In this document: in pieces, positions 12,340 through 39,034 of the stretch
How positions within the stretch are numbered: the first letter of the stretch is position 1
Layout: every line of letters begins with the position of its first letter
NCBI RefSeq assembly: GCF_963678975.1
Contig: NC_089274.1
Location: 17,687,633 to 17,751,632 of the forward strand
DNA length: 64,000 bases
Reading direction: 5' to 3'
From: Dysidea avara
Taxonomy: Eukaryota > Porifera > Demospongiae > Dictyoceratida > Dysideidae
Made by a program: the position numbers and the translations under genes
Notes under the pieces: model-generated
What the model saw: the letters and a program-made list of their open reading frames with translations, nothing else
Told to the model about the DNA's origin: nothing
Databases searched by the model: none

Positions 12340-13140
12340 TATTATCTCAGAGCCAAATAGTTTTCTGAGGACATGTTCCTAGACCTCCAGAATGGCAACT
12401 GTATCAACTTCATTTCAAGCTCCACTGTGTAATATATGCAATGAGAGCAAATTTAAGGGTTTCAGTCTATTTATCAGAATAAGTCAGGTGTGCATTGCAA
12501 GATTCTAGTAACTCTTCTTTAAACAGTTTCCAGTGATATCTTTAAGAAGATATAAGGTTACCAACAACACATGTGTAATCTAATTGTGATCTTACAAGAG
12601 ATGTATACAATAAAGGAGTAAAGTGTGTGGACATGAAACATACAATAGATAATGCTGTTCATTTTTCAGTAACACCCAAATCAGATCCTTCAGTACATTT
12701 TTGGATTATAGAAATGTCATCTGTAGATAGTGAATCATTCATATAAATTGTAAAAAGTATTGGGCCCAGGACACTGCCCTGAAGAACACCACTGAAATGA
12801 CCCTTGTCGGAATGTCCGTGTGCTTCAAGCTTGCAAATGAAATGCTTGTGAGGGGACATTATTGAAGGCTTTCTGGAGATCTATTTACAGAACTTCAATG
12901 TCTTTACTAGTATAAAACAGTCAGTCTAATGGTTTTTTTTACTCTCAGTAATTACAGTTCACAAGATCTTAGCTATAGAATGAAATCCATATTGTGCATC
13001 AGATAATTAGCAATATATTCGACTCTAGGTGTTCCATTAAGTGCATCCAGTTTTAACGATGGCTTCAAGCATTTTGCATATAACAGATATAAGACTCACT
13101 TTGTGGTAGTTGCCTGGTTTGGTCCTGCAGCCCTTGGTGT
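12340..13140 (-). mobile_element. Degenerate LINE (non-LTR retrotransposon) reverse transcriptase fragment
   Basis: Read on the minus strand from 13140: a diverged NY(R)KVSLISVICKMLE-like block, a DLQKAFNNVP-like block, then SGVLQGSVLGPILFTIYMND (12800-12740 region), and near 12590-12350 C-terminal fragments resembling RSQLDY and RLKPLNLLSL. These match the order of RT motifs in CR1/Jockey-like LINEs. Frameshifts and stops separate the blocks, so it is dead. Confidence 0.7.
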
Positions 13141-13590
13141 AAATTAAATTTGTAGCTGTTTCAATCAATATCTCAAGATACACGCAGAGTGAACATTTGT
13201 AATTCAAGCAGGCTAGTTTTCTACTTTCAGAATGAGAGAATCACAATTCACAATTAAGCAAAACATCTACTATATCATAAGCAGTTAATGACAACAGCTA
13301 ATGCCTCAAGCAACACTATCATACTATACATAGCTAATTTGGTACCATGCACATTATGCTTTATAAGTCCTTTGCTAAGCCAGCCCTTATATACATAACT
13401 GAAATTATAACAACATCAATGCAGGTGCCTGCAAACATGAAAACAAAGTCATATTCAGTACAGTAGTGCTGTATAGCAGGGATGGCAAAAGTGTGTAATA
13501 TTATACATGCCAATTAAATATTTACTGACCAGAAACCAACCTTATAAAATTCACTTTGCAAGTCCCAAAACAATTCCTCTATACAAGTAA
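13141..13590. other. Non-coding spacer
   Basis: AT-rich sequence with no gene, RNA or clear repeat structure that I can identify. Confidence 0.4.
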
Positions 13591-13875
13591 ACAAGTATAA
13601 GAAAAAATTAGGAATTTTAAACTAGAGTAGGGGAATATAGTGCACCAATAAAAAGCTTGAGTTAGTATATTATGACAGCAAAGTGAATATCCATACTGCG
13701 CTGTGGAGTTTCCATAATTGAAATGCACAGTAGGGATATTTACTTCTTTTTGTGTTACAGTAATTTGCTGTCATAATATGCTAACTCAAGCTTGTTTCAG
13801 TACTTTCTATTGGTGCACTATATTCTAGTTGATCCCTACTCTAGTTTAAAATTCCTAATTTTTTCTTATACTTGT
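13591..13875. repeat. Foldback repeat, family A tail (copy 1)
   Basis: Starts ACAAGTATAAGAAAAAATTA and ends with its near-perfect complement TTTTTTCTTATACTTGT. The arms also share CTAGAGTAGGG and the segment around GTGCACCAATA. The same foldback recurs at 55473-55735 and 62119-62385, where it forms the right end of a longer about 1-kb repeat (family A). Confidence 0.8.
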
Positions 13876-14423
13876 TTCTGTTCTTTTTATAGAACTGGTG
13901 GTCAATCTACGTAACTAGTTGTTTCACAAAGATGAATTGATGTAGTCAATCCAAGAAGATGCCACCAATACTTTCGTTGAACATAAACTGTAACTTTGCA
14001 CATAGATTGGTGTACTAATACTCTACAACAATTGATTTAATTGATTGATTTATACATCTTATGGTTTAAGACAAGTGTACACGAAATGAATAAAGGGTCT
14101 AGACGCAGGGGTACTAAGAAGTACTGGAGCCCTGGCAAGGCAAACACACACACACAAAAAGAAACACACACACACATCAATTATTGGTTAAATTAATTAG
14201 GTTAACAGATCTGACAGATTCCACAGTTCTGAGGAGCGAGCACTGAAAATTTGGCATGAACAGGACATTGCAATTCTGGCAGCTTGATCAAACATTGGCT
14301 TAATAGCTCTGGATGGTAACTTGCATTTACAAGATACGATGGTCAGCGTCACAGGTGTAAAATACCCTAACCAACCAATCTCAATTGTATATAGGGCATA
14401 CAGGCCAGTACATCAGAGTTCAT
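13876..14423. other. Non-coding spacer with short CA tract
   Basis: Contains a small CA-rich tract around 14145-14175. No gene is visible. Confidence 0.4.
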
Positions 14424-14850
14424 AGAATGAAATAGCTTAGTACAAAGAACTTACACAGCAAAGCAGTCCAAAACCGTGCCAACTAATCAGCTGCTCTACT
14501 TTGCTAGGAATGAGTTCTTATCCACTCATCATCTGAAACAGTCAATTGAACTCAAACACACGAGAACAATCAACATGTGTCTGTTCTACTTTGCTAAGAA
14601 CGAGTTCTCATTCACCCATCATCTGGAACAGTCAGTTGAACTCAAACACACGAGAAACAAACAATTAACAGTGTTCATAGAATGAAATACCTTAGTACAA
14701 CTTACACAGCAAAGTAGTGTGTTATGAAACACAAGTGATTAAGCCGTGCCAACTAATCAGCACATGCCTGCTCTACTTTGCTAAAAACGAGTTCTTATCC
14801 TACATCCACTGTCTGGAACAATCAGTTGCACTCAAAAACAAACTTACTGG
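14424..14850 (+). repeat. Imperfect tandem duplication (about 80-250 bp units)
   Basis: The block GAATGAAATA-CTTAGTACAA ... CCGTGCCAACTAATCAGC ... TGCTCTACTTTGCTA ... GAGTTCTTATCC ... CTGGAACAGTCAGTTGA occurs at about 14424-14560 and 14680-14840, and its second half also at 14580-14660. The repeats happen to keep one frame open (peptides like LYFAKNEFLS), but no start, splice or known domain supports a gene. I read it as repeat DNA. Confidence 0.6.
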
Positions 14851-15071
14851 CCAGCCGAGCTGCCAGCACAGAAAATCGAGTAGTGTGTACAAAATAAATG
14901 AAAACCTTGTGTTATCAGCGAAAGAACTGGGGACAAAGGAAGTCCACGATGCATGTATTGTACATACTGCGGTTGGTGAAAAGCACATCTCAGGACTAAT
15001 CAATACTGAACAGGGAAGAAATCAAGCCTGTAGCTATATCCATTGTCGAGTTATATGCTTGGTTGAAGGCA

Positions 15072-15290
15072 TCAGTTAGTCAGAATAAAATTCTGTTAAA
15101 TAGAAAATTTTAAAATTCCATAGAAACTTTTTGGAAGGGTTGTTCTATAGACATTTCTGAGCTTGGCTGTGCCTAACTCCCAAGTTGTCATGAAGGGCTG
15201 GTTTTAGGGTGATATTTTTGGCTAGAAAAGCCCAGTTCTGCATGATCCCTACTATACAGTACTACCATACTGTATGATAGAATTACCAAT
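15072..15290 (-). repeat. Family A repeat fragment, antisense
   Basis: Reverse-complement similarity to 61316-61500, including GATCCCTACTATACAGTACT (complement of AGTACTGTATAGTAGGGATC) and the AAATTCCAT...ATTCTGTTAAAT stretch. It may belong to the same element as the foldback at 13591-13875, later split by the tandem duplication. Confidence 0.55.
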
Positions 15291-15341
15291 TTGCTAAACT
15301 ATGGATTTATGTTGACTGCCTGATTGACTCATTAACTCACC

Positions 15342-15518
15342 CAGTCAGTCAGTCAGTCAGTCAGTCAGTCAGTCAGTCAGTCAGTCAGTCAGTCAGTCAG
15401 TCAGTCAGTCAGTCAGTCAGTCAGTCAGTCAGTCAGTCAGTCAGTCAGTCAGCCAGCCAGCCAGCCAGCCAGTCAGTCAGTCAGTCAGTCAGTCAGTCAG
15501 TCAGTCAGTCAGTCAGTG
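15342..15518. repeat. (CAGT)n microsatellite
   Basis: About 177 bp of near-perfect CAGT tetranucleotide repeats, interrupted once by several CCAG units around 15450-15472. Long and pure enough to be highly polymorphic. Confidence 0.97.
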
Positions 15519-16440
15519 TTGCATTTAGACAGTGCTACAGGATAAACAGCTAGAGCTACATCCCTAATTCTTTCATCAATAATTGCCAACTGCAAATCGA
15601 AGGAGGAATATTGTGAGCAGTGCTGGGTCACCTTTGTATTACATCTCATCAGGTCACACAAAAGTAGACATTTATGCTTAAAATAAGACTATGCCAAATT
15701 AATGATATGTTTCACAGATTATGTACAGTACTTGCTAATAGTAACCCAGTAGGTCAAATATAAATAAAGTACTGGAATCTATTTCAGCTACACCTGACTG
15801 TTTTATTAGAGTATATATGACTGCTCTATTAGACTACTACAGTAGCCTTTCTGAAACTCTATTTCCCTTCACTTTGCTGCTATACTTATGACTGTTTACA
15901 CAATATTCATGAGTCTACAGCCATTTTAGCACTCATTTGAAAAACACATGAAACATAAAATTTTTCATGGTCTAAGCTAGAAGTATTTTCAGCTTCATCA
16001 CTAATTAAATGATTGGCAGTATATAGACAAACAAGTGGAAAAAACAAGAAAAAATTGTAATAATAATAATAATAATAATAAGCCTGCAATGAATATAGAG
16101 AGATCACCATGCGTGCACTTATCATGTATAATACTCAGTTTAGCCATGCTAGTGTTTATTGGTACTATAGGCTAAAAATAAAAAGTAAGGATGAATTTGC
16201 ATGTTGGGTGATAATCTCCCTATAGTTCATCACTTATTGTGTGTAATGATTGTGATCCCTACTAGCAAGAGTAAAAGTATCACATTTTGTATTTTTTAAT
16301 TTACTTGTACCAAACAATAAAAATATTATATCTGAGTGTTAAGAACTGAAATTTTATAGGAGCATGTTATGCAGACCCGGCATCTATGCATATGTTTGTT
16401 GTATCATATACAAGTATTCCAATCACCCAGTATTATTATT
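15519..16440. other. Non-coding spacer with ATT/TAA microsatellites
   Basis: Contains a doublet of the TTTTATTAGAGTAT-type motif at about 15796-15840, a (TAA)n tract at about 16055-16080 and (ATT)n at about 16428-16451. No gene is visible. Confidence 0.5.
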
Positions 16441-16451
16441 ATTATTATTTG

Positions 16452-16705
16452 GGGGAAAAGGGCAGACAGCAAAGCTGATCAAGCCCAAACAATTACAAAT
16501 TGTAAGCGCTGTGCAATCAAGTCTGAAACTGTAGTTAAAGTGTTCAGTTCAATTAATTGTGGTGGCAGTGAATTCCATTCCTGGATTATTCTTGGAAAGT
16601 AACTTGTCGTGCTGTAGGTGATGGTGTTTGTTGATGGCACAATCAAGTGAAACGGATGAAGATGTCTAGCTAGTGTGTCTGGTGGTAAAATGAATGTATT
16701 CTGGT
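16452..16705 (-). mobile_element. LINE 3' coding remnant
   Basis: On the minus strand this translates to a stretch containing TTSYFPRIIQEWNSLPPQLI, a close match to the C-terminal SFFPRTIREWNSLP motif of CR1/Jockey-like LINE ORF2 proteins, ending in a stop near 16482 and followed by an (AAT)n-type tail. Only the last part of the element remains. Confidence 0.7.
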
Positions 16706-17454
16706 AAGATAATCAATTTCTCCATGCATTATTAGATAGAACAAATCAGTAGCTATCAACTAAACAAAGGATGGAGATCAAGACACGCGATAGTGTGTCG
16801 TGCGGCCCAAGAAGCCGGCGCGCCAGACCGTGAGTATATAAACAGGAAGAAAGAAAACGCAATTTTCACACCTATGTAGTCCTGTGATCCCTCATCCGAT
16901 TGGAACCAAATTTGCTACAGACGTGCCGGCCAGTTATGGGAGTCCACATACCAAAGTTGAAAACAATCGGTCCAGCCATTTCCGAGATACCAGCGAACAA
17001 AATTTCGTTTTAATTTCTTCGTTTTTTTCTTCATCTTCTTCATTTCGCACACTTCGCAAAATCCGCCATAAAACACGAATGCGCACTCGGATAGGGCTGA
17101 AATTTGGCACACTTGAAGGGATCATTAAGGCGGATCGCAGTACCAACTTTGGTAGGAATCCGACGGAATCCGATGAACATTCACGGAGTTATGACTGATT
17201 GTGAGCGTAAAATAAGGTCGAAGGTCTGTCACGCCTACAGGGTAAACCCCTTGGAGGAATGAGTTGAAAATTGATATGTAGATGGAGTAACCATCGTAGG
17301 AGTGCCTTGTTGTGGTTTGAAAGGAATTGAGATAAAGACCATGGAGATATGACACAAAACCCAACCTGTGTCAAAATTACGCGATTGATTTTTATAAATA
17401 AAAAAAAACGATTAGTTTTCACATCTACCTAAGAATTATATTACATTGCAAGAT

Positions 17455-19215
17455 ATTCTGTACGGAATTCAGCTACAAACAGTTAATCTGATAGACAATT
17501 CAGCTACATGCTGTAGAGAGTTTATCTAAAAACAAGTCACCCTGTAGAGAGATCAGCTAGAGGAAGTCACCTTGTAGAGAGTTCAGCTACAAAGAAACCA
17601 TCATGTAGAGAGTTCAGCTGCAAAAAAATCAATCACTCTGTAGAGAGTTCAGCTAGAAGAAGTCACTTTGTAGAGAGTTCAGCTGCAAATAAATCACCCT
17701 GTAGAGAATTCAGCTACAAACAAATCACCCTGTAGAAAGATCAGCTAGAAGAAGTTATACCTAATTGTAGCAAGAGTACATAATATATAGTACATAATAT
17801 ATATATTTAGGAGAGTATCCAATGCTGTATTGCCCCTTCAAAACCCACTGGCATTACACGCAATAGTCATCATCACCAAAGGTGTTAACTTGCTTCAAGA
17901 GCTATAAGGGCCTTGAAGTGCTTGCAGGTCTTCCCATTGGTATATCAACGCCTATCAACAAGTCTTTCATGGCGAAGTCATGTGTTGGAGTTTACTGAAA
18001 TTATACTAAAATATTCCGATATGTTACACAATGTTGCACAATTATTACGCAGTGTGTTTTGAAGGGGTAATACAGGCGTTGGATACTCTCCTAAATATAT
18101 ATATTATGAACCCTAAATATATATATTATGAACTCTTGCTTGTAGAGAGTTCAGCTACAAAGAAACCACCATGTAGAGAGTTCAGCTGAAAACAAATCAC
18201 CTGTAGAGAGTTCAGCTAGAAACAAGTCACCCTGTAGAGAGATCAGCTAGAAACAAATCACCCTGTAGAGAGTTCAGCTAGAAGAAGTCACATTGTAGAG
18301 AGTTCAGCTACATAGAAACTACCATGTAGAGAGTTCAGCTGCAAACAAATCACCCTGTAGAGAACTCAGCTACAAACAAATATGTCCTGTAAAAAGATCA
18401 GCTAGAAGAAGTTACCTTGTAGAGAGTTCAGCTACAAAGAAACCACCATGTAGAGAGTTCAGTTGCAAACAAATCACCCAGTAGAAAGTTCAGCTATATG
18501 AACAGATCACCCTGTAGAGAGTTCAGTTAGAAACAAGTCATCCTGTATGCTAGAAGTATCACCTTGTAGAGAGTTCAGCTACAAACAAATCACCTGTAGA
18601 GAGTTCAGCTACAAACAAATCACCTGTAGAGAGTTCAGCTACAAACAAATCACCCTGTAGAGAGATCAGCTAGAAGAAGTCACCTTGTAGAGAGTTCAGC
18701 TGCAAACAAATCACCTGTAGAGAGTTCAGCTACAAACAAATCACCCTGTAGAGAGATCAGCTAGAAGAAGTCACCTTGTAGAGAGTTCAGCTATAAAGAA
18801 ACCACCATGTAGAGAGTTCAGCTGCAAACAAATCACCTGTAGAGAGTTCAGCTACAAACAAATCACCCTGTAGAGAGATCAGCAAGAAGAAGTCACCTTG
18901 TAGAGAGTTCAGCTATAAAGAAACCACCATGTAGAGAGTTCAGCTGAAAACAAATCACCTGTAGAGAGTTCAGCTAGAAATAAGTCACCCTGTAGAGAGA
19001 TCAGCTAGAAACAAGTCACCCTGTAGAGAGTTCAGCTAGAAGAAGTCACATTGTAGAGAGTTCAGCTACGTACAAAGAAACTACCATGTAGAGAGTTCTG
19101 CTGCAAACAAATCACCCTGTAGAGAATTCAGCTACAAACAAATCGCCCTGTAGAAAGATCAGCTAGATGTAGGGAGTTCAGCTACAAACAAATCACCCTG
19201 TATAGAGTTGCAAAC
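17455..19215 (+). repeat. Minisatellite array, about 31-bp unit
   Basis: Consensus unit TGTAGAGAGTTCAGCTACAA followed by ACAAATCACCC. Variants alternate (GTTCAGCTACAAAGAAACCACCA, GTTCAGCTGCAAACAAATCACC, GATCAGCTAGAAGAAGTCACCT), giving a loose multi-unit higher-order repeat. Every unit keeps a TCAGCT core. Roughly 45-50 units are interrupted by a MITE at 17807-18094. Confidence 0.95.
17807..18094. mobile_element. 288-bp MITE inserted in the minisatellite
   Basis: Terminal inverted repeats TTAGGAGAGTATCCAA and TTGGATACTCTCCTAA extend about 45 bp inward through GTATTACCCCTTCAAAAC. It is flanked by TATATATA on both sides, consistent with TA target duplication (Tc1/mariner-like). It is absent from the homologous array at 40.5-42.7 kb. 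Confidence 0.8.
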
Positions 19216-19450
19216 AAGTTATCTGTAGGGAATAATTAACATGTAATAAATGTATTATCAAGAGTAACTTGGTATTATTATATATATAATTTGTACATTT
19301 ACTGCCGATAAAATCAGAATTAGTTAAAGTATTTAAAAACTTCTTCATCTTTCTCTTCTTCCTGTGGTAAAGAAAAAAAGATAGGTTAAAAAAGCCCCAA
19401 AACCGGCCATAGGCTGGCTTTGGGGTATACAAATACAAAAAGAAGTGAAA

Positions 19451-19778
19451 TCTAATCCAAAACAGCCTAGCTATAAAAAAAGAGTGTGGCCCTCAGAAAG
19501 GCTATGGTGAAAAAAGATGTGAAATCCAAGGTGGCGGCCAAGGAATGGCTGTGATGGCAGGTTAATGGTAAAAATTTTAATAATGACAATTCAGGTGAAT
19601 TTTGTGCCAATTATAGGCCAAGCGGCACCAAAATTCACCTGAATTGTTGTTCTGATTAAAATTTTTACCATTAACCTACCATCACAGCCATTTCTTGGTC
19701 ACCACCTTGGATTTCACATATTTTTTCACCATAGCCTTTCTGAGGGCCGCACTCTTTTTTTACAGCTTGGCTAGATAT
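19451..19778. repeat. Palindromic tail of composite element (copy 1)
   Basis: Arms of about 150 bp: TGGCCCTCAGAAAGGCTATG on the left pairs with CATAGCCTTTCTGAGGGCCG on the right, and GGTTAATGGTAAAAATTTTA with its complement. The centre lies near 19615 (ATTATAGGCCAAGCGGC). Confidence 0.9.
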
Positions 19779-19780
19779 AA

Positions 19781-20051
19781 TATACATAAACAAGTGACCA
19801 GTTGAGATTCAAAATTTTTAAAGACATACCCCCAGATTAGTTATAGATTTAAGTGTGCATGCAACAGAAAATTTGGAAACTTGTCACCAAAATGCCATCC
19901 TCAAGATAGTATTAGGTAGGCAAGGGTAACTTCGGAGGCACTGAGGCATGCATAGGCTCGCTCATACACAAAACCGTATTTTTTTGGAAACTACGCTGTG
20001 CAGCTTCCAGGGGTGGTGAAGCGTCAAAACCTTTTGCTAACCCGGAGCATA
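19781..20051 (+). promoter_or_regulatory. PARP1 upstream region
   Basis: The 270 bp between the composite element and the PARP1 ATG must hold the core promoter. I see no clear TATA box or other named site. Confidence 0.4.
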
Positions 20052-30340
<10,289 letters not shown>

Positions 30341-30354
30341 CATATTGATTTTGA

Positions 30355-30395
30355 AATAAATCACGCCAGTGAACTAGAAATAAAAATTGTTTATT
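30355..30395. terminator. Facing poly(A) signals of PARP1 and the F-box gene
   Basis: AATAAA on the plus strand at 30355-30360 serves PARP1 (stop at 30340). AATAAA on the minus strand at 30395-30390 is 76 nt past the F-box gene stop (30471). The two 3' ends would meet or overlap by a few bases. Confidence 0.6.
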
Positions 30396-30470
30396 TTAGA
30401 AGTTATATTTTGCTAGAAAAGTTATATATATATTTTTTTGCTAGAATTTTTACATGTAATATTTATTTGT

Positions 30471-31697
30471 TTAAATTGTTTCACCATAGTAATCAATAAT
30501 TTTCAGGTTTGGGACTGTGTCTTTGATTCTGTGTAGTGTCCTGTCACACATCATATTGCACTGTGTCAGGTCAAGTAGTTGTAACTTGCTCTGGGTCTCT
30601 AACAATCTTAAAAATGGTTGCTCAGTCAATTCATGTGATCCAGTCAAGTTTAGTTCACGTAATTGAAGACATTGTTTCACTATACAATCAACACCAGGGT
30701 TCGTAACTTTGGCCCAAGTGACCGTAAACTTTTGTAATTGCCTACATGTAGTTGATATCACCTGTAAACACTTGTCATCAGCTTCCCAGCATTCTACCAA
30801 TGAAATATACACCAGTTTGTTCAGATTACTAAAGAGACTTTGCAATCCTGTGCTATTGAATTGCTCCCCCTTCTTGAAGTAAATTTCTTTTAGGGAACTT
30901 AGTGTACTAATGTAGTTGAGTGATTCATCAGTGAGTTTGTTGCAGAAAGAGATTAGTATGTTCTGTAGGTATGTAAAACGCTGCAGTTTCTTAATGCCTA
31001 CATTAGTAATTTCTGCTCCATCAATGGCCAAGTACTCCAATTGACTTGCAGAACACTGATTTAATATCATTCCCAACCCAATGTCTGTAATATACTGCGC
31101 TCCATCAATGTTCAAATGTTGCAAGCTTCTGCCAAATATACAACCAATAGTCACACAGCCCAAGTCATTAAAGTTAACACAGTAGGCCAAATTGAGGTGT
31201 TGTATATGATACGAGGACTTGTCTCTCACAGTTGGTAATGGTATATGGTTGATAGCTTCACAGCCTTCAAGGTTCAACCACTGCAAGTTTGGACAAGATG
31301 ATAACAGTACAAACAATGCATCCTGAGTGATGTTACAGAATGCTAGAGACACTTTTATTAACTGTGTACACAAGGGCCATATCCTTATAAAGTCTCTGTC
31401 GTTATAAGTATCATTATGAGCCAAGTCTAATATCGTAACTGTCTTGTGACTGATAAGCAGCTTCTCCAGACAGGTGGGCGAAATGGCAAGCTCTGACACT
31501 GGGATATAACGCCATAACGAGTCATCTAATGCTAACCTGCATACCAGATAATAGGTACAAGTTTACTGTTTTAACATTGCTAACCTGTGCCATCTTTTAC
31601 AAACAAGCGGTACAGATCCGTGTAGCTGCTTGAACGGAATATTAATGAAAACTTGTAAACACACCTCGTCAGGGATAATAGAGAAAAGGTCGACCAT
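30471..31697 (-). CDS. F-box and leucine-rich-repeat protein (FBXL type)
   Basis: Likely the substrate-recognition subunit of an SCF (Skp1-Cullin-F-box) ubiquitin ligase. Exon 1 is 31697-31585 and exon 2 is 31536-30471, with a 48-bp intron; the protein is 392 aa. Residues 5-50 are an F-box (LFSIIPDEVCLQVFINIPFK ... LVCKRWHRLALDDSLW). The rest is about 12 cysteine-containing-type LRRs (for example LQWLNLEGCEAIN, LRELNLTGSHELT, LQLLDLTQCNMMCD). I chose the ATG at 31697 because it opens directly into the F-box and lies 93 bp from the divergent PACS start. The exact FBXL orthologue and the substrate are not clear. The gene converges on PARP1. Confidence 0.93.
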
Positions 31698-31790
31698 TAA
31701 GTTTGTAAATAAAAACCCACAATCGATTCTATTAGTAGCTGATCGAGGTGCTTACGCGTCACCCGCATTGTTTACTCCCTAGTCAGCGTT
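31698..31790. promoter_or_regulatory. Bidirectional promoter interval, F-box gene / PACS
   Basis: Only 93 bp separate the two divergent start codons, so the genes must share core promoter sequence or have promoters inside each other's 5' region. No TATA box is evident. It contains GGTGCTTACGCGTCACCCGC (about 31749-31768), with a CRE/ATF-like CGTCA. Confidence 0.65.
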
Positions 31791-36230
<4,440 letters not shown>

Positions 36231-36699
36231 TGTTTGTATGTATGCATTTAATTTATCTGTTTTATTTATAAATTTTATTAAAATTTATTGAGTGTATAAT
36301 ATATTATATACTGTAAATTTGTGCTTATATTATTTCACATGTTTTCGTGTCTTCTCACTCCAGTAACTTTACATATGATTGTGCATGAATGAACTACATA
36401 TTCTTGAGAGGGTGCACGTTAAATGCCCCACTACTGCAGTAGTGTTGAGCCGCCATGTAGTACAGCCACAGCACACGCCCTCTTGTATAAACTAATGAAG
36501 AATATCACTGCTGTGGAACACTTGAAGCAACCACTAAAATGCTTGGCTGAGATTTTAGGTGAACTTTGTTACAGACACACACTTGACTAAGTAGACCCAG
36601 CTAGATGTTTCTCCTGCTAGTATTTCTTTGTTTATGCTTTTATTGGATGTAGCTAAGCAGCATTTGTGCTATCTTTCCAACCACAAATTAATAAAAATC
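36231..36699 (+). other. PACS 3' region
   Basis: AT-rich, with ATTAAA-like signals about 50 nt beyond the stop. The remainder shows no feature beyond a CTACTGCAGTAG palindrome at 36431. Confidence 0.45.
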
Positions 36700-38940
36700 A
36701 AATCAACCAGAATTAATGATTATGGGTGATGGGTTTTCAGCAGTGCCCTGCATTTGCAACATGCTAGCTGCACTACAAACAACATAACACCAAAGAGTAC
36801 AAGAACAAAGACAAACAATGAATACAAACAAAATTAATATCAGTACGTTAATAATACAATTGTTTAAAGAGTGGCAGACAAATAAGTCCACTTAATGTAG
36901 GGGGCAAACTGTTCCAATTGCCGCTCCATCGTAATAAAACCCATTTTTCCCAATAGAGCTATTTGTGGGGTAAACAAACAATGTTTATTACATCCTGTAA
37001 GTGCTTCCGCATAAGTGAACCAGCTTCTCAAGTATACTGGATGAAGTTTGTGAAGAACTTTATTGATAGCAGTGTGAAAACGCTGTCGCTCCATCAAAGT
37101 AAAAGAGTCACATACAGAAATACCTTGTAAAAAATGGGAATGCAAATGTTCCAAATATTTAGATAGTGAAGTAGCTGAAACTGCCCACACAGCATCACAA
37201 TAATCAAAGTATAGGCAGAATAAAAACCTGATTTAACAAATAACCAGTTTCAAATGATTCAAAGCATACAACTTACATTGGACTCTTCATCACATTGCTG
37301 ACATGTAACTTCCAAGTTAGATGCTGATCTATGATCACACCAAAATAGCGAGTACTAACTGCACAAGCAAGAGCTTTACCATTAAGAAATAAAGTCACAC
37401 TGCGATTTCGTAATTTCTGCCAGGAGCCCAATAGCATATAACAGACAGACTTAGTTGCTATCTATTTACATATGTATGTGATTAAGATCAGACTGAAGGT
37501 TGCTCTGAACATCTTGTATAGGTTTGCACCACAACAATGCAACTCGGTGTCATCAACATACATACTAATTTCAGCATGATCCACAATTGTTGGTAAGTCA
37601 TTCACAAATATAGAAAACAACAGAGCACCTAATATTGAGCCTTGTGGTACACCGATGCAGACAAAGATTGGGAACCACCAAGCTTGTTGTCTGCCACAAA
37701 GCTTTAGCTAAGTCCAAAAAGCCAGCAACAACAAATTTACATTCATCTATGGCTTTACGACAAGAGTCAACAACATATAAACATCTTGAGTAGAATGAGG
37801 TGGTCAAAAGCCAGGTTGATATGGTGAAAACAAGTCACACTTAAGAAAATGATAAACTAGTTGATTGTGTACAACACGCTTTGAAATCTTTGAAAAAACT
37901 GGAAGAACTGAAATTGGTCGAAAATTGGTTAAAGCAGAACTATTCTTAGACTTTAACTGGTGTAACAACAGCACATTTCCAAGAACTACTGTGGTTGATT
38001 ATCCTGGTCAGTGGCCTGCTCATTGCCTGTGGACATACCTTCAAAATTTCACTGCATGGAAGTCCATCACAACCAGTATCTTTGGGCCTTTGGCAGAGTC
38101 TAGACTGGTTAAAATAAAAATGATATCATCTGAATTAACAGTAGAAATCTGTATCACAACTGCCATGCATGTAAATAAGAGAGTGGAGACATTGGTGTTG
38201 ATGAAATAGACTGAATGGTATTGTAAGGTACTGATAAAAAAAATAGTCATTAATGTCATCTGCAGTAAAGGCACTGCTCAGACTGGATTTAGCATTCTTT
38301 GTAGACAAATGACAAAAACGTAACCAAAACTGTTTAGAATTTCCTTTGGAGGCCTCAGATAAATCACTTAAATATTGTGTCTTAGCTAACTTTAATAAGT
38401 ACTTTGTTACGAGCACGACGAAATAACTGCCAGTCATCTACAGCACCAGATGAAAGAGCCTGATGGTAAAGTTTATCTCTATGACGTCTAGCATCAAGAA
38501 TGTTTCCAGTAGCATTCCAAGGATTAACATGTTAGTTGTTTAACTCTAATACGATACAACATAGTAAACACTCAACAGAGTCATCAACATTATCAAATGA
38601 AAGCACAGTATTCCAAAGCTAGCATTTTCTCCAAGACAGGTACAACTAATTTACGATAACACTGAGCATAAATAACTTTATGACCAGATTGAATACGAGA
38701 CCTTCTCCCAAAATAATCACCAAAGAAAATGTGGTGGTCAGTAAAGCCACACGGGAAACCAGTAACATTTGAGAATGAGTAAGGTGTGTTTGACAGAAAA
38801 AACATCTAAATCAGTTGGAACTACTAGATTCAGTAGACCTAATTCTTGTTGGTCCACTGAACATATCTTCTGCAGACATAAATCCTTGAAGCCGATGAGA
38901 TTGTGGTAACGCAGGATGTCAGAATTAAAATCAACAGCAA
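36700..38940 (-). mobile_element. Degenerate LINE ORF2 remnant
   Basis: Read on the minus strand: the end of an endonuclease domain (GFTDHHIFFGDYFGRRSRIQ near 38735-38680), a linker with FTADDINDYFF near 38260, an RT block containing FVVAGFLDLAKA near 37730, and a C-terminal part (FLQGISVCDSFTLMERQRFH) at 37190-36864. Many frameshifts separate the blocks, so it is inactive. Confidence 0.75.
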
Positions 38941-39034
38941 GTAGCTAATATTTTTTTGAGTAAAAAAAATATATACTACAGGTATTAGTATATTTATTAT
39001 TCTTTACAGAATGCTTAAAATTGATCTCACCGGC

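Larger units (their letters stand above)
16772..19780 (+). mobile_element. Composite element, copy 1: head, 31-bp minisatellite, palindrome
   Basis: The head (about 16772-17450) begins ATCAAGACACGCGATAGTGT and is followed by a tandem array (17455-19215), a hairpin (AGCCCCAAAACCGGCC then GGCTGGCTTTGGGG, about 19393-19427) and a 330-bp palindrome (19451-19778). The same order and orientation recurs at 39690-43282, so the parts seem to move as one unit. No coding frame of note is present, so it would be non-autonomous. Tandem-repeat cores plus a hairpin recall Helentron-like elements, but the long terminal palindrome does not fit them; the class is unknown. It ends about 270 bp before the PARP1 ATG. 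Confidence 0.75.

Noticed and set aside
14476..15079. Repeated LYFAKNEFLS peptide frames as a repeat protein
   Set aside because: The frames follow a DNA tandem duplication, are broken between units and lack splice or domain evidence.
16884..17422. Overlapping frames in the composite-element head as genes
   Set aside because: The corresponding frames are not preserved in the second copy at 39.7-40.5 kb.
17455..19215. CRISPR array
   Set aside because: The 31-bp units are contiguous variants without unique spacers, in a eukaryotic repeat.
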